Origin: Paenibacillus sp. JZ16
GTDB lineage: Bacteria; Bacillota; Bacilli; Paenibacillales; Paenibacillaceae
Reading direction: 5' to 3'
Length of the DNA stretch: 64,000 nucleotides
Assembly (NCBI RefSeq): GCF_015326965.1
Contig: NZ_CP017659.1
Location: 3,301,001 to 3,365,000, forward strand
Part shown: piece by piece, positions 8,161 to 16,322 of the stretch
Layout: every line of letters starts with the position of its first letter
Position numbering within the stretch: position 1 is the stretch's first letter
Program-made: the position numbers and the translations under genes
Notes under the pieces: generated by a model
What the model saw: only the letters and a program-made list of their open reading frames with translations
Database searches by the model: none
What the model was told of the DNA's origin: nothing

Positions 8161-9267
8161 ATGTCCACAATTGTGACACCATTTACCGATCAGAGAATGG
8201 CGGAGATCGTTGCGAAAGTCCAAAACGGCGAACGCCTGAATCTTGAAGACGGTGTGTATTTGTACCAAACCGATGACCTGCTGACCCTCGGGCAGCTGGC
8301 TAATGAAGCAAATTTGCGCAAGAACGGGAAAAAAGTTTACTTCATTGAGAATATGAGTCTCTATTTCACGAATGTATGCGAATCCCACTGCGCTTTTTGC
8401 AATTTCCGGAAAGATCAAGGCGAGGAAGGCTCCTACACCCTCTCCGGCGCTGAGATGATCGAGTATGTCGAGCAGCATATTCATCCCGGGATTCGTGAAT
8501 TTCACATCGTTGGCGGACATAATAACCATGTGCCGTTCCAGTACTATGTAGATTCCCTGAAGGCATTGAGCGAGCGTTTCCCGGAAGTAACCCTGAAAGC
8601 CTATACCGCGGCGGAGATTGAATTCTTCACTCGCATCAGCGGACTCAGCACGAAGGAAGTACTCCAAGAACTGCAGAAAGCTGGTCTTCAGTCTTTAACG
8701 GGCGGCGGCGCCGAAATTCTGTCTGACCAATACCGTCAGAAGATGAAGGTGGATAAAGCCAACGTAGATCAATACCTCGACGTTCACCGTACCGCACATA
8801 AGCTTGGCATGAAGACGCACACGACCATGCTGTACGGATCGATCGAGAGCCATGAGGACCGGATCCGCCATATGCTGGAAATTCGGGATCTTCAAGATGA
8901 AACCGGTGGATTCATGGTATTCATTCCGCTGTCCATGCAGCCGAAGAATAAGAATGCAGGCATCATGCGCCGCAATTCGGCCTACGAGGATTTGAAGACC
9001 ATTGCCATCAGCCGTCTGATGCTCGATAATATCGACCACATCAAAGCGTACTTCATTAATATCGGACCGCAATTGACTCAAGTTGCTCTCAGCTTCGGCG
9101 CTTCCGATGTCCATGGTACGATCCTGAAAGAACGCATCAGCCATGCTGCAGGAGCCTTGACCCCGGAAGGGCTGACACGCAAAGAGCTCGTCTGGCTCAT
9201 CCAAGGCGCTGGCCGGATTCCGGTTGAACGCGATACCTTCTACAACGAGATCAAGGTTTACGAATAA
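8161..9267 (+). CDS. mqnE: Aminofutalosine synthase MqnE (radical SAM)
   Basis: This 368-residue protein carries the radical-SAM cluster motif CxxxCxxC at Cys73, Cys77 and Cys80 (CESHCAFCNF), a GGHNNHVPFQYY segment and a C-terminal GAGRIPVERD end typical of the MqnE/MqnC group. MqnE joins the radical of SAM to 3-(1-carboxyvinyloxy)benzoate to make 6-amino-6-deoxyfutalosine, an early step of the futalosine route to menaquinone. ATG 8161 has AGGAGG 7 nt upstream; a TTG at 8155 lies inside that spacing. None of the other mqn genes is in the window. MqnC or a CofH-like enzyme are alternatives, less likely from the sequence. Confidence 0.85.
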   Translation: MSTIVTPFTDQRMAEIVAKVQNGERLNLEDGVYLYQTDDLLTLGQLANEANLRKNGKKVYFIENMSLYFTNVCESHCAFCNFRKDQGEEGSYTLSGAEMIEYVEQHIHPGIREFHIVGGHNNHVPFQYYVDSLKALSERFPEVTLKAYTAAEIEFFTRISGLSTKEVLQELQKAGLQSLTGGGAEILSDQYRQKMKVDKANVDQYLDVHRTAHKLGMKTHTTMLYGSIESHEDRIRHMLEIRDLQDETGGFMVFIPLSMQPKNKNAGIMRRNSAYEDLKTIAISRLMLDNIDHIKAYFINIGPQLTQVALSFGASDVHGTILKERISHAAGALTPEGLTRKELVWLIQGAGRIPVERDTFYNEIKVYE

Positions 9268-9353
9268 GTCTTACCAGCAGGATTTAAGCAAACGAGAGAC
9301 GTTCCAAAAAACGGAAAACAGGTTAAAGAGATAATATAGCGTGGGTAACCTAA

Positions 9354-9374
9354 GCCGCTTCCAGCGGCGTTTTT
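9354..9374 (+). terminator. Terminator between mqnE and the yutJ-like gene
   Basis: GCCGCT-TCC-AGCGGC followed by GTTTTT. Stem of six with a tight three-base loop. Confidence 0.75.
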
Positions 9375-9423
9375 CTTGCGAATCGGCGCTCACCTTCTTA
9401 TCTCTTGAGAAAGGAAGAAATTT

Positions 9424-10482
9424 ATGAAAAAGCTCGTCATTCTCGGCGGAGGCTATGGTGGTCTTGCCCTAATTCAAGAATTATTCAGCAGCTATCTTCC
9501 TCCGGACGTGGAGGTCGTGCTCATCGACCGCATGCCATACCAAGGACTCAAAACCGAATACTACGCGCTGGCAGCAGGCACCGTGGCCGATACCGCCGTT
9601 CGTGTTAAATTCCCGGTGTATGACCGCCTCCAAATTGTATATGGTGAAGTCACATCCATCGATCTAGAGAAGAGGCTTGTTAACCTGACGAACAACGATC
9701 CCGTGGAATACGACCAACTCGCCATTGCTCTGGGATGTACGGACCGTTATCATGGCGTACCGGGCGCAGAAGAATTCACGTTTAGCCTGCAATCTTTTTC
9801 TGCATCCCGGGAAACCTATTTGCACCTCAACAACCTCAGACCTTATGGTCATGTTCATATCATTGGCGGAGGCTTAAGCGGCATCGAACTCGCTGCCGAT
9901 CTTCGTGAAAGCCGGCCTGACCTTAATATCGCCATTTTGGACCGGGGACAACGGGTACTTTCTTCTTTTCCTAACCGTTTGTCTGCTTATATTCATCGCT
10001 GGTTTGAGGAACACCATGTGGATATCCACAGCGGGGTTTCCGTATCCCGAGTTGAGAAGGATGCCGTGTACAATCTGGATGTGCCTATCGCAACCGACCT
10101 AGCCGTATGGACGGCAGGCATCCAGCCCGTAAAGGTCGTACAGGATCTCGATCTGCCAAAAGACCGCAGCGGACGCATTATGCTCAACGAGTGGTATCAG
10201 GTTCCGTCCCATCCGGAAGTGTACGTGATCGGCGACTGCGCCAGCCTTCCGTTCGTCCCAAGCGCGCAGGCAGCCGGGGCTCAAGCCGAGCAAGTGGGAC
10301 ATGTCATGAAAGCCTTATGGCGTGATGATACGCCAAAGGTATCTCCGCTGAAGCTCAAGGGAACCCTCGGCTCCCTCGGCAAACATGCGGGCTTTGGTCT
10401 CATGGGTAGCACGTCGGTGCTGGGCAGGGTACCAAGGATATTGAAGAGCGGCGTTCTCTGGAAATCCAAGCGTCATTACTAG
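9424..10482 (+). CDS. yutJ: NDH-2-family NAD(P)/FAD oxidoreductase (YutJ-like)
   Basis: This 352-residue protein begins with an FAD Rossmann motif (GGGYGG, 8-13), has a second nucleotide-binding motif in HIIGGGLSGIELA and an FAD end motif in VYVIGDCASLP. It belongs to the same superfamily as the 2824-4017 gene but is shorter, and its C-terminus lacks the long amphipathic tail of classic NDH-2. The order yutJ, yuzB, yutI matches B. subtilis. ATG 9424 follows GAAAGGAAG. The physiological acceptor is unknown; a quinone or a small carrier is possible. The presence of a second enzyme of this type within 7 kb suggests paralogues with distinct jobs. Confidence 0.82.
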   Translation: MKKLVILGGGYGGLALIQELFSSYLPPDVEVVLIDRMPYQGLKTEYYALAAGTVADTAVRVKFPVYDRLQIVYGEVTSIDLEKRLVNLTNNDPVEYDQLAIALGCTDRYHGVPGAEEFTFSLQSFSASRETYLHLNNLRPYGHVHIIGGGLSGIELAADLRESRPDLNIAILDRGQRVLSSFPNRLSAYIHRWFEEHHVDIHSGVSVSRVEKDAVYNLDVPIATDLAVWTAGIQPVKVVQDLDLPKDRSGRIMLNEWYQVPSHPEVYVIGDCASLPFVPSAQAAGAQAEQVGHVMKALWRDDTPKVSPLKLKGTLGSLGKHAGFGLMGSTSVLGRVPRILKSGVLWKSKRHY

Positions 10483-10540
10483 CAACGAACAGGCTGCAGA
10501 CGCTATGTTCTTCCTTACGGAAATGCCAAGTTATCCGGCG

Positions 10541-10789
10541 TCAGTTTTCCTCTTCGCTGTCCTGAAAGCTTTCCAGTCTGGCTATGACAACGTCAAGCAG
10601 CTCTTCAGCCGTGGGGGCCTCGACCCATTCGCCATCCACATAAGCGAAGGGCATCAGGTAGCACTGGCCGCAGCTGGTCAGGCAGCCGTATTCGATGACT
10701 TGACAATCGTACTTGGCTTCAAGCGTCTGCAGAACTTTATCCGTTCCGAAATAGGAATTGCTTGTGCAAAACTCAATGATAATGGACAT
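10541..10789 (-). CDS. yuzB: YuzB family protein (DUF1450)
   Basis: An 82-residue cytosolic protein with cysteines at FCTSNSYFG and GCLTSCGQCYLMPF, the DUF1450/YuzB signature, and an acidic C-terminus (DSEEEN). The cysteine spacing CxxxCGxC suggests metal or Fe-S binding or a thiol role, but no function is known. It is transcribed opposite to its neighbours yutJ and yutI, as in B. subtilis. ATG 10789 is used; upstream there is only a weak ribosome site. Confidence 0.85.
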   Translation of the reverse strand: MSIIIEFCTSNSYFGTDKVLQTLEAKYDCQVIEYGCLTSCGQCYLMPFAYVDGEWVEAPTAEELLDVVIARLESFQDSEEEN

Positions 10790-10871
10790 TGTTATTAGAC
10801 CTGCCTTAAGATTGGCATTTTATTTTGCCGGTTTATGTACTATAATATAGGGAGGAAAGGAGTTGAACAAG

Positions 10872-11117
10872 ATGAGTGAAAACACGCAAACCACTGTATA
10901 TGATGAAGTGGCTGAAGTGCTTGATAAACTTCGTCCGTTCCTTCAGCGCGACGGCGGTGACGTGGAACTGGTTGACGTTGAAGACGGCATCGTTAAGCTG
11001 AAATTGATGGGTGCATGCGGTAGCTGCCCTAGCTCCACCATTACTCTGAAAGCAGGGATCGAACGCGCCCTGGTTGAAGAAGTAGAAGGCATTCAAGAAG
11101 TAGTTCAAGTATTCTAA
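10872..11117 (+). CDS. yutI: NifU-like C-terminal domain protein (Nfu/YutI), Fe-S cluster carrier
   Basis: An 81-residue protein with the Nfu motif GACGSCPSS (Cys49, Cys52), which binds a 4Fe-4S cluster at a dimer interface and passes it to client enzymes. ATG 10872 lies 9 nt after AAAGGAG; the TTG at 10863 is inside that spacing. A perfect -10 box TATAAT lies at 10841-10846, with a poor -35. It is ended by a strong hairpin at 11133-11174. Together with the A-type carrier at 7409-7768 it supplies two late-acting Fe-S delivery factors in this region. Confidence 0.93.
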   Translation: MSENTQTTVYDEVAEVLDKLRPFLQRDGGDVELVDVEDGIVKLKLMGACGSCPSSTITLKAGIERALVEEVEGIQEVVQVF

Positions 11118-11132
11118 ATCTTCTTTAACTAT

Positions 11133-11174
11133 AAAGAGTCTTGGTTTCCATCGTGGAACCAAGACTCTTTTTTT
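11133..11174 (+). terminator. Terminator of yutI
   Basis: Arms AAAGAGTCTTGGTTTCCA and TGGAACCAAGACTCTTT, loop TCG, then TTTT. Confidence 0.88.
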
Positions 11175-11245
11175 GAAATTAAAGAATATATAAGTTTTCA
11201 GCGGAGCATAAGCAATTCTTTAACTGCAATGATATGTTTAGGGAG

Positions 11246-11304
11246 CCCCGCAAAGTAAAAAGAATTTGGAATTAGCATAGCAGCATGGACTCCACTTTGT
11301 GGGG
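11246..11304 (+). repeat. Hairpin repeat, copy B
   Basis: Arms CCCCGCAAAGT (11246-11256) and ACTTTGTGGGG (11294-11304), with TTTGGAATTA and GCATAG in between, matching copy A read on the opposite strand. It sits between the convergent ends of yutI and the SDR gene, where it may also help end transcription of the latter. Confidence 0.8.
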
Positions 11305-11314
11305 TCATTTTAGG

Positions 11315-12088
11315 TTATTCCGGTTTAATCAACGGACGGATCGGATCCAGCCCGCCGGATATATCCATGATATTGCCGGTAATGAAATCCGACTTATCCA
11401 GGCATAAATATTCGATCACCCTGGCGACGTCCTCCCCGCTTCCCGATCGTCCGCGCGGGGTCAGCCCGTCTTGGATGCCCGATACCTCATCGATAGTCTT
11501 CTCCTTGTTGGCTCCGCGAATATCCCCCGGACAGATCATGTTCACGGTGATTCCATACGGGGCTTCTTCCACCGCAAGGGTCTTCGTAAAGGATACCAGG
11601 CCCACTTTAGCGGCAGCGTAGGCTGAACGCTGAGGCCACGCGCGGGCTTCTCCCGCATGTCCGAATCCAAAGTGGATGATGCGTCCCCACTTTTTCTCCC
11701 GCATGGCAGGCAGAACACGGTGGTCCAGCAGCATGACGCCGGTTAAATTGCCATTCACCATATGTACGATTTCGTCGCGGCTGTACTCCGAGAATAGACG
11801 ACGTTCCCGAATGAACGGCCCTGCGTTGTTCACCAGGATATCGATGCTTCCCAGCTGCTCCTCCGTCTGATCCACCAACGAATACAGCTCACGCTCGCTG
11901 GCGATATCGGCTTTAATCGCAATGGACTTCACGCCAAACCCCTCGATTTCGCGGGAGAGCGCTTCCGCTTCATCCTTGCTGTTTACATAATTTATAGCCA
12001 AATGACATCCCTGCCGGGCTAACGACAGCGCCGTCATTTTCCCCAATCCTGTCGCACTGCCTGTAATCAGCGCCACTTTTCCCTTCAA
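11315..12088 (-). CDS. Short-chain dehydrogenase/reductase family protein with an altered catalytic site
   Basis: This 257-residue classical SDR has the cofactor motif TGSATGLG (9-16), the NNAG motif (87-90), and the catalytic pair Tyr157/Lys161 (YAAAK). The serine expected 13 residues before the tyrosine is His144 in a segment reading FGFGHAGEARAW, so the usual Ser-Tyr-Lys triad is incomplete. The acidic residue that would select NAD over NADP is not obvious. FabG-like reductases are the closest group. Substrate unknown; it may be a slow or non-catalytic member. It is a single gene; a -10-like TATAAT lies upstream within the metQ terminator region. Confidence 0.8.
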   Translation of the reverse strand: MKGKVALITGSATGLGKMTALSLARQGCHLAINYVNSKDEAEALSREIEGFGVKSIAIKADIASERELYSLVDQTEEQLGSIDILVNNAGPFIRERRLFSEYSRDEIVHMVNGNLTGVMLLDHRVLPAMREKKWGRIIHFGFGHAGEARAWPQRSAYAAAKVGLVSFTKTLAVEEAPYGITVNMICPGDIRGANKEKTIDEVSGIQDGLTPRGRSGSGEDVARVIEYLCLDKSDFITGNIMDISGGLDPIRPLIKPE

Positions 12089-12180
12089 GGCTTTCCCTCC
12101 TCAGATGGATATCCTTCCTTCAGTATAAAAGATTTGATAAGGCCTAACAACTTGCAAACCCGGCAGAGAGGGCCCATTAT

Positions 12181-12233
12181 ACAAAAAAAGAAAGGCATTA
12201 TCCATAAAGACCCACGGTCTTTTGGATAACGCC
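12181..12233 (-). terminator. Terminator of the metNIQ operon
   Basis: Stem GGCGTTATCC/GGATAATGCC extended by AAAGACC/GGTCTTT (minus-strand reading), followed by TTTCTTTTTTTG. Confidence 0.85.
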
Positions 12234-12291
12234 CTCTCTTCTCGGATACGATGAAACTTATGTTCAGCATCATCGAGCCTTGGTGCTCGAA

Positions 12292-13134
12292 TTAAAATGC
12301 CGGAATGACAGCACCTTTGTACTCTTCTTCAATAAAGGTCTTCACGTCCTCGGAAGTCAGCGCCTTCGCCAATTTTTGAATGGCATCGGAGTCTTTGTTG
12401 TCCGGACGAGCTACCAGCAGATTGGCATAAGGGTTCTCTTTGTCTTCGATAAAGAGCGCATCCTTTGTTGGATCCAGTCCCGCTTCAAGCGCGTAGTTCG
12501 TGTTGATGACAGCCAGATCCAGCTCATCGAGCATACGCGGCAGCATCGCGGCTTCAACTTCTTTGAACTCCAGGTTCTTCGGATTTTCCACGATATCCTT
12601 AGCGGTAGCTTCAAGCTTGGTTTCATCCTGCAGCTTAATGACGCCATTCTTGGACAGCAGGGTCAATGCACGGCCCGCATTCGATGGGTCACTTGGGATC
12701 GCCACAACGGCTCCATCCTTCAGCTCATCGGCCGATTTAATCGTTCTGGAGTATGCACCCAGCGGCTCCACATGCACGGCGATCACGGACTCCAGGTCCA
12801 GTTTGCGCTCTTTGATTTCATTATCCAGGTAAGGCTTGTGCTGGAAGAAATTCGCGTCGATTTCCTTGGAATCCACTTGCGTATTAGGCAGCAGATAATC
12901 CGTAAATTCCACGATTTCCAGGTTCACGCCTTCCTTTTCAAGCGCCGGTTTGATATGCTCCAAAATTTTGGCGTGTGGTGAAGGCGAAGCACCTACTTTC
13001 AAGGTTACGGTCTCTTGAGCGCCGCCTCCTGTTGTTCCCCCTGGCTCAGCCGCGTTATCCGCAGGCTTGCTGCCGCACGCAGCCAGCACCGTAACCAATG
13101 TCAAGCTGATCAATGCCAATGTCCATTTTTTCAT
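12292..13134 (-). CDS. metQ: MetQ, methionine-binding lipoprotein of the MetNIQ ABC transporter
   Basis: A 280-residue lipoprotein with an N-terminal signal peptide and a lipobox ending at Cys20 (LAAC), followed by a low-complexity Gly/Ala/Thr linker and a NLPA-type periplasmic-binding fold (VGASPSPHAKILEHIKP; VDANFFQH-like EIDANFFQHKPYLD). It captures L- or D-methionine outside the membrane and delivers it to MetI. It is the last gene of metN-metI-metQ and is followed by a strong terminator. The operon lies behind a SAM riboswitch, which confirms the methionine role. Confidence 0.95.
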   Translation of the reverse strand: MKKWTLALISLTLVTVLAACGSKPADNAAEPGGTTGGGAQETVTLKVGASPSPHAKILEHIKPALEKEGVNLEIVEFTDYLLPNTQVDSKEIDANFFQHKPYLDNEIKERKLDLESVIAVHVEPLGAYSRTIKSADELKDGAVVAIPSDPSNAGRALTLLSKNGVIKLQDETKLEATAKDIVENPKNLEFKEVEAAMLPRMLDELDLAVINTNYALEAGLDPTKDALFIEDKENPYANLLVARPDNKDSDAIQKLAKALTSEDVKTFIEEEYKGAVIPAF

Positions 13135-13203
13135 TTTAAAAACTCTCCCTCCGAAAATATATTATTTTTTTATATTGTCTTCCTTGATGCCTCATCCATT
13201 CCG

Positions 13204-13872
13204 TTATTTTCTTGTAAAATGTCGGACCAAGCGATCTCCTGCCATTTGCAGCAGTTGTACCAGCACAATCATTAATACGACGGCCAGAATCATAATCTCG
13301 GTCTCATAACGGTAATATCCATACTTGATGGCCAAATCGCCCAACCCGCCGCCGCCGACTTGACCGGACATCGCGGTATACGAGACCAGGGTTACAATCG
13401 TGATGGTCATCCCAGCCAGCAAACCCGGGCGAGCCTCCGGAAGGAGAACCCTCCATATGATTTGGCTTGTCGAGGAGCCCATGGCATGAGCCGCTTCAAT
13501 GACCCCTTTGTCCACCTCATTCAAGGCGGTTTCCACGAGTCTGGCGAAGAATGGCGCCGCGCCTATCACGAGCGGTGGAATGGTTCCCAGCACGCCATAA
13601 GAAACACCCACAAGCGATTTCGTAATCGGAATCATCGCAACGATCAGGATAATGAACGGAATCGAACGCAGGATGTTCACAATGAACGACAGGATCGAGT
13701 ATCCGAAGCGTACCAGGCCGGATGTGGATCTAGCGGCCATGTAGAGCAGCACGCCAATCGGCAGTCCGATAATGAAGCTGAACAATGCCGATGCCCCCAG
13801 CATCCGAAGGGTATCCAAGGTTGCCGTCCATATTTCTTTCCAGTCGATCTGGGTAAAATCGAGTTCGAACAT
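13204..13872 (-). CDS. metI: MetI, methionine ABC transporter permease
   Basis: A 222-residue permease with about five membrane helices and the cytoplasmic EAA loop (EAAHAMGSSTSQIIWRVLLP) that docks to the ATPase. Its ATG shares one base with the TAA of metN (TAATG), so the two are translationally coupled. metQ starts 69 bases downstream. Length and order match MetI of Bacillota. Confidence 0.95.
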   Translation of the reverse strand: MFELDFTQIDWKEIWTATLDTLRMLGASALFSFIIGLPIGVLLYMAARSTSGLVRFGYSILSFIVNILRSIPFIILIVAMIPITKSLVGVSYGVLGTIPPLVIGAAPFFARLVETALNEVDKGVIEAAHAMGSSTSQIIWRVLLPEARPGLLAGMTITIVTLVSYTAMSGQVGGGGLGDLAIKYGYYRYETEIMILAVVLMIVLVQLLQMAGDRLVRHFTRK

Positions 13873-14888
13873 TAATGAATCACCTCCACGTCTAATCCTT
13901 GCTCAAGGAGCTTCCGAATCGTATCTTCAATAGCGCCCTCTTCCCCTTCAAAACGGACAATGAGTTGGCCGTACGGCGTTTCTTTGATCGTGGAAATGGT
14001 ACCCTGCAGAATTGCAAAATTTACGCCCGTCTCATGGACGGTATGGGACAGAATTGATTCGTACGTTTTCGATCCAAGGAACGTAATCTGCACCGCCCTT
14101 GAAGGTCCGTTTGTCTGTCCCTGGATGGCCAGCCGGAGCGCTTCGCCGCTGTCCATCTCCTGACGGATAAATTCCTGGGTTACCTCATGCTTCGGCTTCA
14201 GGAACACTTCCGTTACCGGCCCTTGCTCCACGATGCCGCCTTGATGAATGACGGCGACCCGGTCGCATATGCTCTGAATCACATGCATTTCATGGGTAAT
14301 CAGCACGATCGTCAGATGAAACTTTTTGTTAATGTCCAGCAGCAGGCGCAGGATCGAATCCGTCGTCTGCGGGTCAAGAGCCGAAGTGGCTTCGTCGCAC
14401 AGCAGTACTTCCGGATCACTCGCGAGCGCTCTGGCGATGCCCACCCGCTGCTTCTGGCCCCCAGATAGCTGAGACGGGTACTTGTCCCGATGCGCCTCGA
14501 GCCCGACCAAGGCCAACAACTCGGATACTTTACGTTCCAGTTCGGCGTTTGGCGTCTTGATCAGACGCAGCGGAAACGCAATGTTATCGTACACCGTCGC
14601 CGATGACAACAGGTTAAAGTGCTGAAAAATCATGCCGATTTTGCGGCGTTCCGCCTGAAGCTGCTTCTTGCCAAGCGACGTTAAGTTCTTACCGTTCACC
14701 CACACCTCGCCCGAGGTGGGACGCTCCAACAAATTGATACAACGGATCAATGTGCTTTTACCTGCACCGGAGTGTCCGATCACTCCGAAAATTTCTCCTT
14801 TTTCAATCGACAAATCCAATTCGGACAACGCAGTTGTTAAAGTTCCGGCTTTTCCGTACTGCTTCGTCAATTGCTTGAGCTCAATCAA
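13872..14888 (-). CDS. metN: MetN, methionine ABC transporter ATPase
   Basis: A 338-residue ATPase. Walker A GHSGAGKST starts at residue 38, the signature LSGGQKQR and Walker B LLCDEATSALDP follow, and the last ~80 residues form the NIL-type regulatory domain, which in E. coli binds methionine and inhibits transport when the cell is replete. First gene of the operon, preceded by a SAM riboswitch and terminator. The ribosome site AAAGGAGG lies 6-8 bases before the ATG. Confidence 0.95.
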   Translation of the reverse strand: MIELKQLTKQYGKAGTLTTALSELDLSIEKGEIFGVIGHSGAGKSTLIRCINLLERPTSGEVWVNGKNLTSLGKKQLQAERRKIGMIFQHFNLLSSATVYDNIAFPLRLIKTPNAELERKVSELLALVGLEAHRDKYPSQLSGGQKQRVGIARALASDPEVLLCDEATSALDPQTTDSILRLLLDINKKFHLTIVLITHEMHVIQSICDRVAVIHQGGIVEQGPVTEVFLKPKHEVTQEFIRQEMDSGEALRLAIQGQTNGPSRAVQITFLGSKTYESILSHTVHETGVNFAILQGTISTIKETPYGQLIVRFEGEEGAIEDTIRKLLEQGLDVEVIH

Positions 14889-14934
14889 TCCGATAATCCT
14901 CCTTTTTCCATAGCTTCATATCTATTTACCCAAA

Positions 14935-15141
14935 AGAAAAGAGCCTCTTTTTGTAGAATCAAAAAGGGCCCTCTTTACGTAAAAGTCAACGCCTTTTCTC
15001 ATCTGTCAAAGCCAAAGGATATCCTGTAGCTTTGAAGGAATTAGCACCATGTCACTCCATGTGTCATCGCGTTAAGCAATTACACGCTGGAGTCGGTTGC
15101 CGGGCTTCATCGGGCCTGTCCCTCCGCCTCTCTCGATAAGA
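14935..15141 (-). promoter_or_regulatory. SAM-I (S-box) riboswitch and terminator controlling metNIQ
   Basis: On the minus strand the leader opens with CTTATCGAGAGAGGCGGAGG (from 15140), then GGCCCGATGAAGCCCGGCAA and GGTGCTAATTCC, and closes with GATGAGA near 14997, the hallmarks of the S-box aptamer. A terminator hairpin AAAGAGGGCCCTTTTTG/CAAAAAGAGGCTCTTTT lies at 14935-14976. With SAM bound the leader would terminate; without it the transporter is made. Confidence 0.97.
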
Positions 15142-15263
15142 AAACATCGATATGAAATTTTTCCGATTAATTTGATCTGATTTGATAACATTTAATGAAT
15201 GCAATAGTTAGTATAGATTCTTTTCAGGTTTTTGTCAAAAGGAATTTCATGGCGATTTTGTGC

Positions 15264-15983
15264 CTAAGTCCTGACTCCATTTTTCGCCCAAAGCTTGTTC
15301 GTATATTTATAAGAGGCCGCCAGACTCCGGCATACCATATCAACGCCCTGTTTGAGATCGTCCAGGTGCTGGCCGATATCCTCCAGCTCGATCTTGTCCG
15401 ACAGTCCTTGATGACGCTGCCACAAATCATCCTGCATCTCGGAATTCATGTAATGGATTTCGGCGTTGCGCCGTTTCCGGAGGGTGTTCAGCGGTGTTTT
15501 GTAACGATCCTTGATCTCCTCCAGCTCTTTGGCCAGCTCTCCGTGGGCCTTCAGGAATTTAAACTGCCGCAGGACCGTAAAATAAGAGAAATGTGCCTTC
15601 ACCTTGGAGGTATGAAGATCATACAAATCGTTCAACACCGTCCCCAGCTTGTCAAGGATCGAGAATACGCGGATGAAGCCGTTTTTGTAAAAATACACAT
15701 ACCGCTGATATTCCCCTTGCTCCTGAATCGACATGTCATCGATGTAACCCGATTGGATCGATTGGCTGAAATGCCGGGCCGCATTCCAGCTCTGTTCCAG
15801 CTCATCCAGGGAAACGATCAACCCCCGGGTCCAAATCTCAAGCTTGCGAAAATCATGCGTCGGATCCTGATTTTTCTCCATTTCCTTCTGCAGCAGCCGG
15901 GTTGTTTGGACCATCGATTCAATGGCTTCCTCAAGCAGGCCGTTATTCTGCCGGGGCTGTTCCCCAAGTAGCATTCGAAGCAT
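15264..15983 (-). CDS. HEPN-domain protein, Cthe_2314-like family
   Basis: The start is ATG 15983, preceded by GAGGGGG at 7 nt, giving 239 residues; an upstream TTG at 16064 would overlap the preceding gene. The protein is all-helical and hydrophilic, with an R-x4-H motif (Arg172-NAEI-His177) in the C-terminal half, the pattern of HEPN domains, some of which are ribonucleases. The whole-protein pattern recalls the Cthe_2314 family found in Clostridium and Paenibacillus. Whether it cuts RNA is unknown. There is no nearby MNT nucleotidyltransferase or antitoxin-like gene, so a classical HEPN-MNT toxin-antitoxin pair is not supported. It follows the small gene at 16030-16224 by 46 bases. Confidence 0.7.
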   Translation of the reverse strand: MLRMLLGEQPRQNNGLLEEAIESMVQTTRLLQKEMEKNQDPTHDFRKLEIWTRGLIVSLDELEQSWNAARHFSQSIQSGYIDDMSIQEQGEYQRYVYFYKNGFIRVFSILDKLGTVLNDLYDLHTSKVKAHFSYFTVLRQFKFLKAHGELAKELEEIKDRYKTPLNTLRKRRNAEIHYMNSEMQDDLWQRHQGLSDKIELEDIGQHLDDLKQGVDMVCRSLAASYKYTNKLWAKNGVRT

Positions 15984-16029
15984 GGCGGTACCCCCTCGCG
16001 TCATCAGATTAACCTTGGTTCTTGGATCG

Positions 16030-16224
16030 CTATTTGCCAAAATAGGGATTCCACCGCGTTTCAACCGTTTTCACGATATCCTCACGCGGGAATAACTCAT
16101 CCGGGTATCCCGGTTTCATTCGTTCATCCATCAGGGGATTGTTCTTATAGGATGCCCCCGAAACGACCAGACAACCCCCATCTCCTTGATATCGGACACG
16201 TCTTGCGGATGGCTTGGTTATCAT
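16030..16224 (-). CDS. Small protein of unknown function upstream of the HEPN gene
   Basis: A 64-residue protein started at ATG 16224, with AAGGGGGAG 3-4 bases upstream; a longer form from 16248 would add eight residues. It is hydrophilic and rich in Arg, Pro and Gly (MITKPSARRVRYQGDGGCLV), with no recognisable motif. It is probably co-transcribed with the HEPN gene 46 bases downstream. A functional link is an inference from position only. Confidence 0.5.
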   Translation of the reverse strand: MITKPSARRVRYQGDGGCLVVSGASYKNNPLMDERMKPGYPDELFPREDIVKTVETRWNPYFGK

Positions 16225-16322
16225 CGGCTCCCCCTTACTATACAACAAAGCCCTCGAGGCAAGCTCGGGGACTTTGCATAAAAGATGTTGCCTGAAATTC
16301 GATCTTTTTTTTGCTTTTTTTC

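Noticed and set aside
12280..12981. Plus-strand open frame of 233 codons
   Set aside because: Antisense to metQ, with unlikely composition and no ribosome site.
15264..16224. HEPN-MNT toxin-antitoxin module
   Set aside because: No nucleotidyltransferase (GSxxxG...DxD) gene is adjacent.
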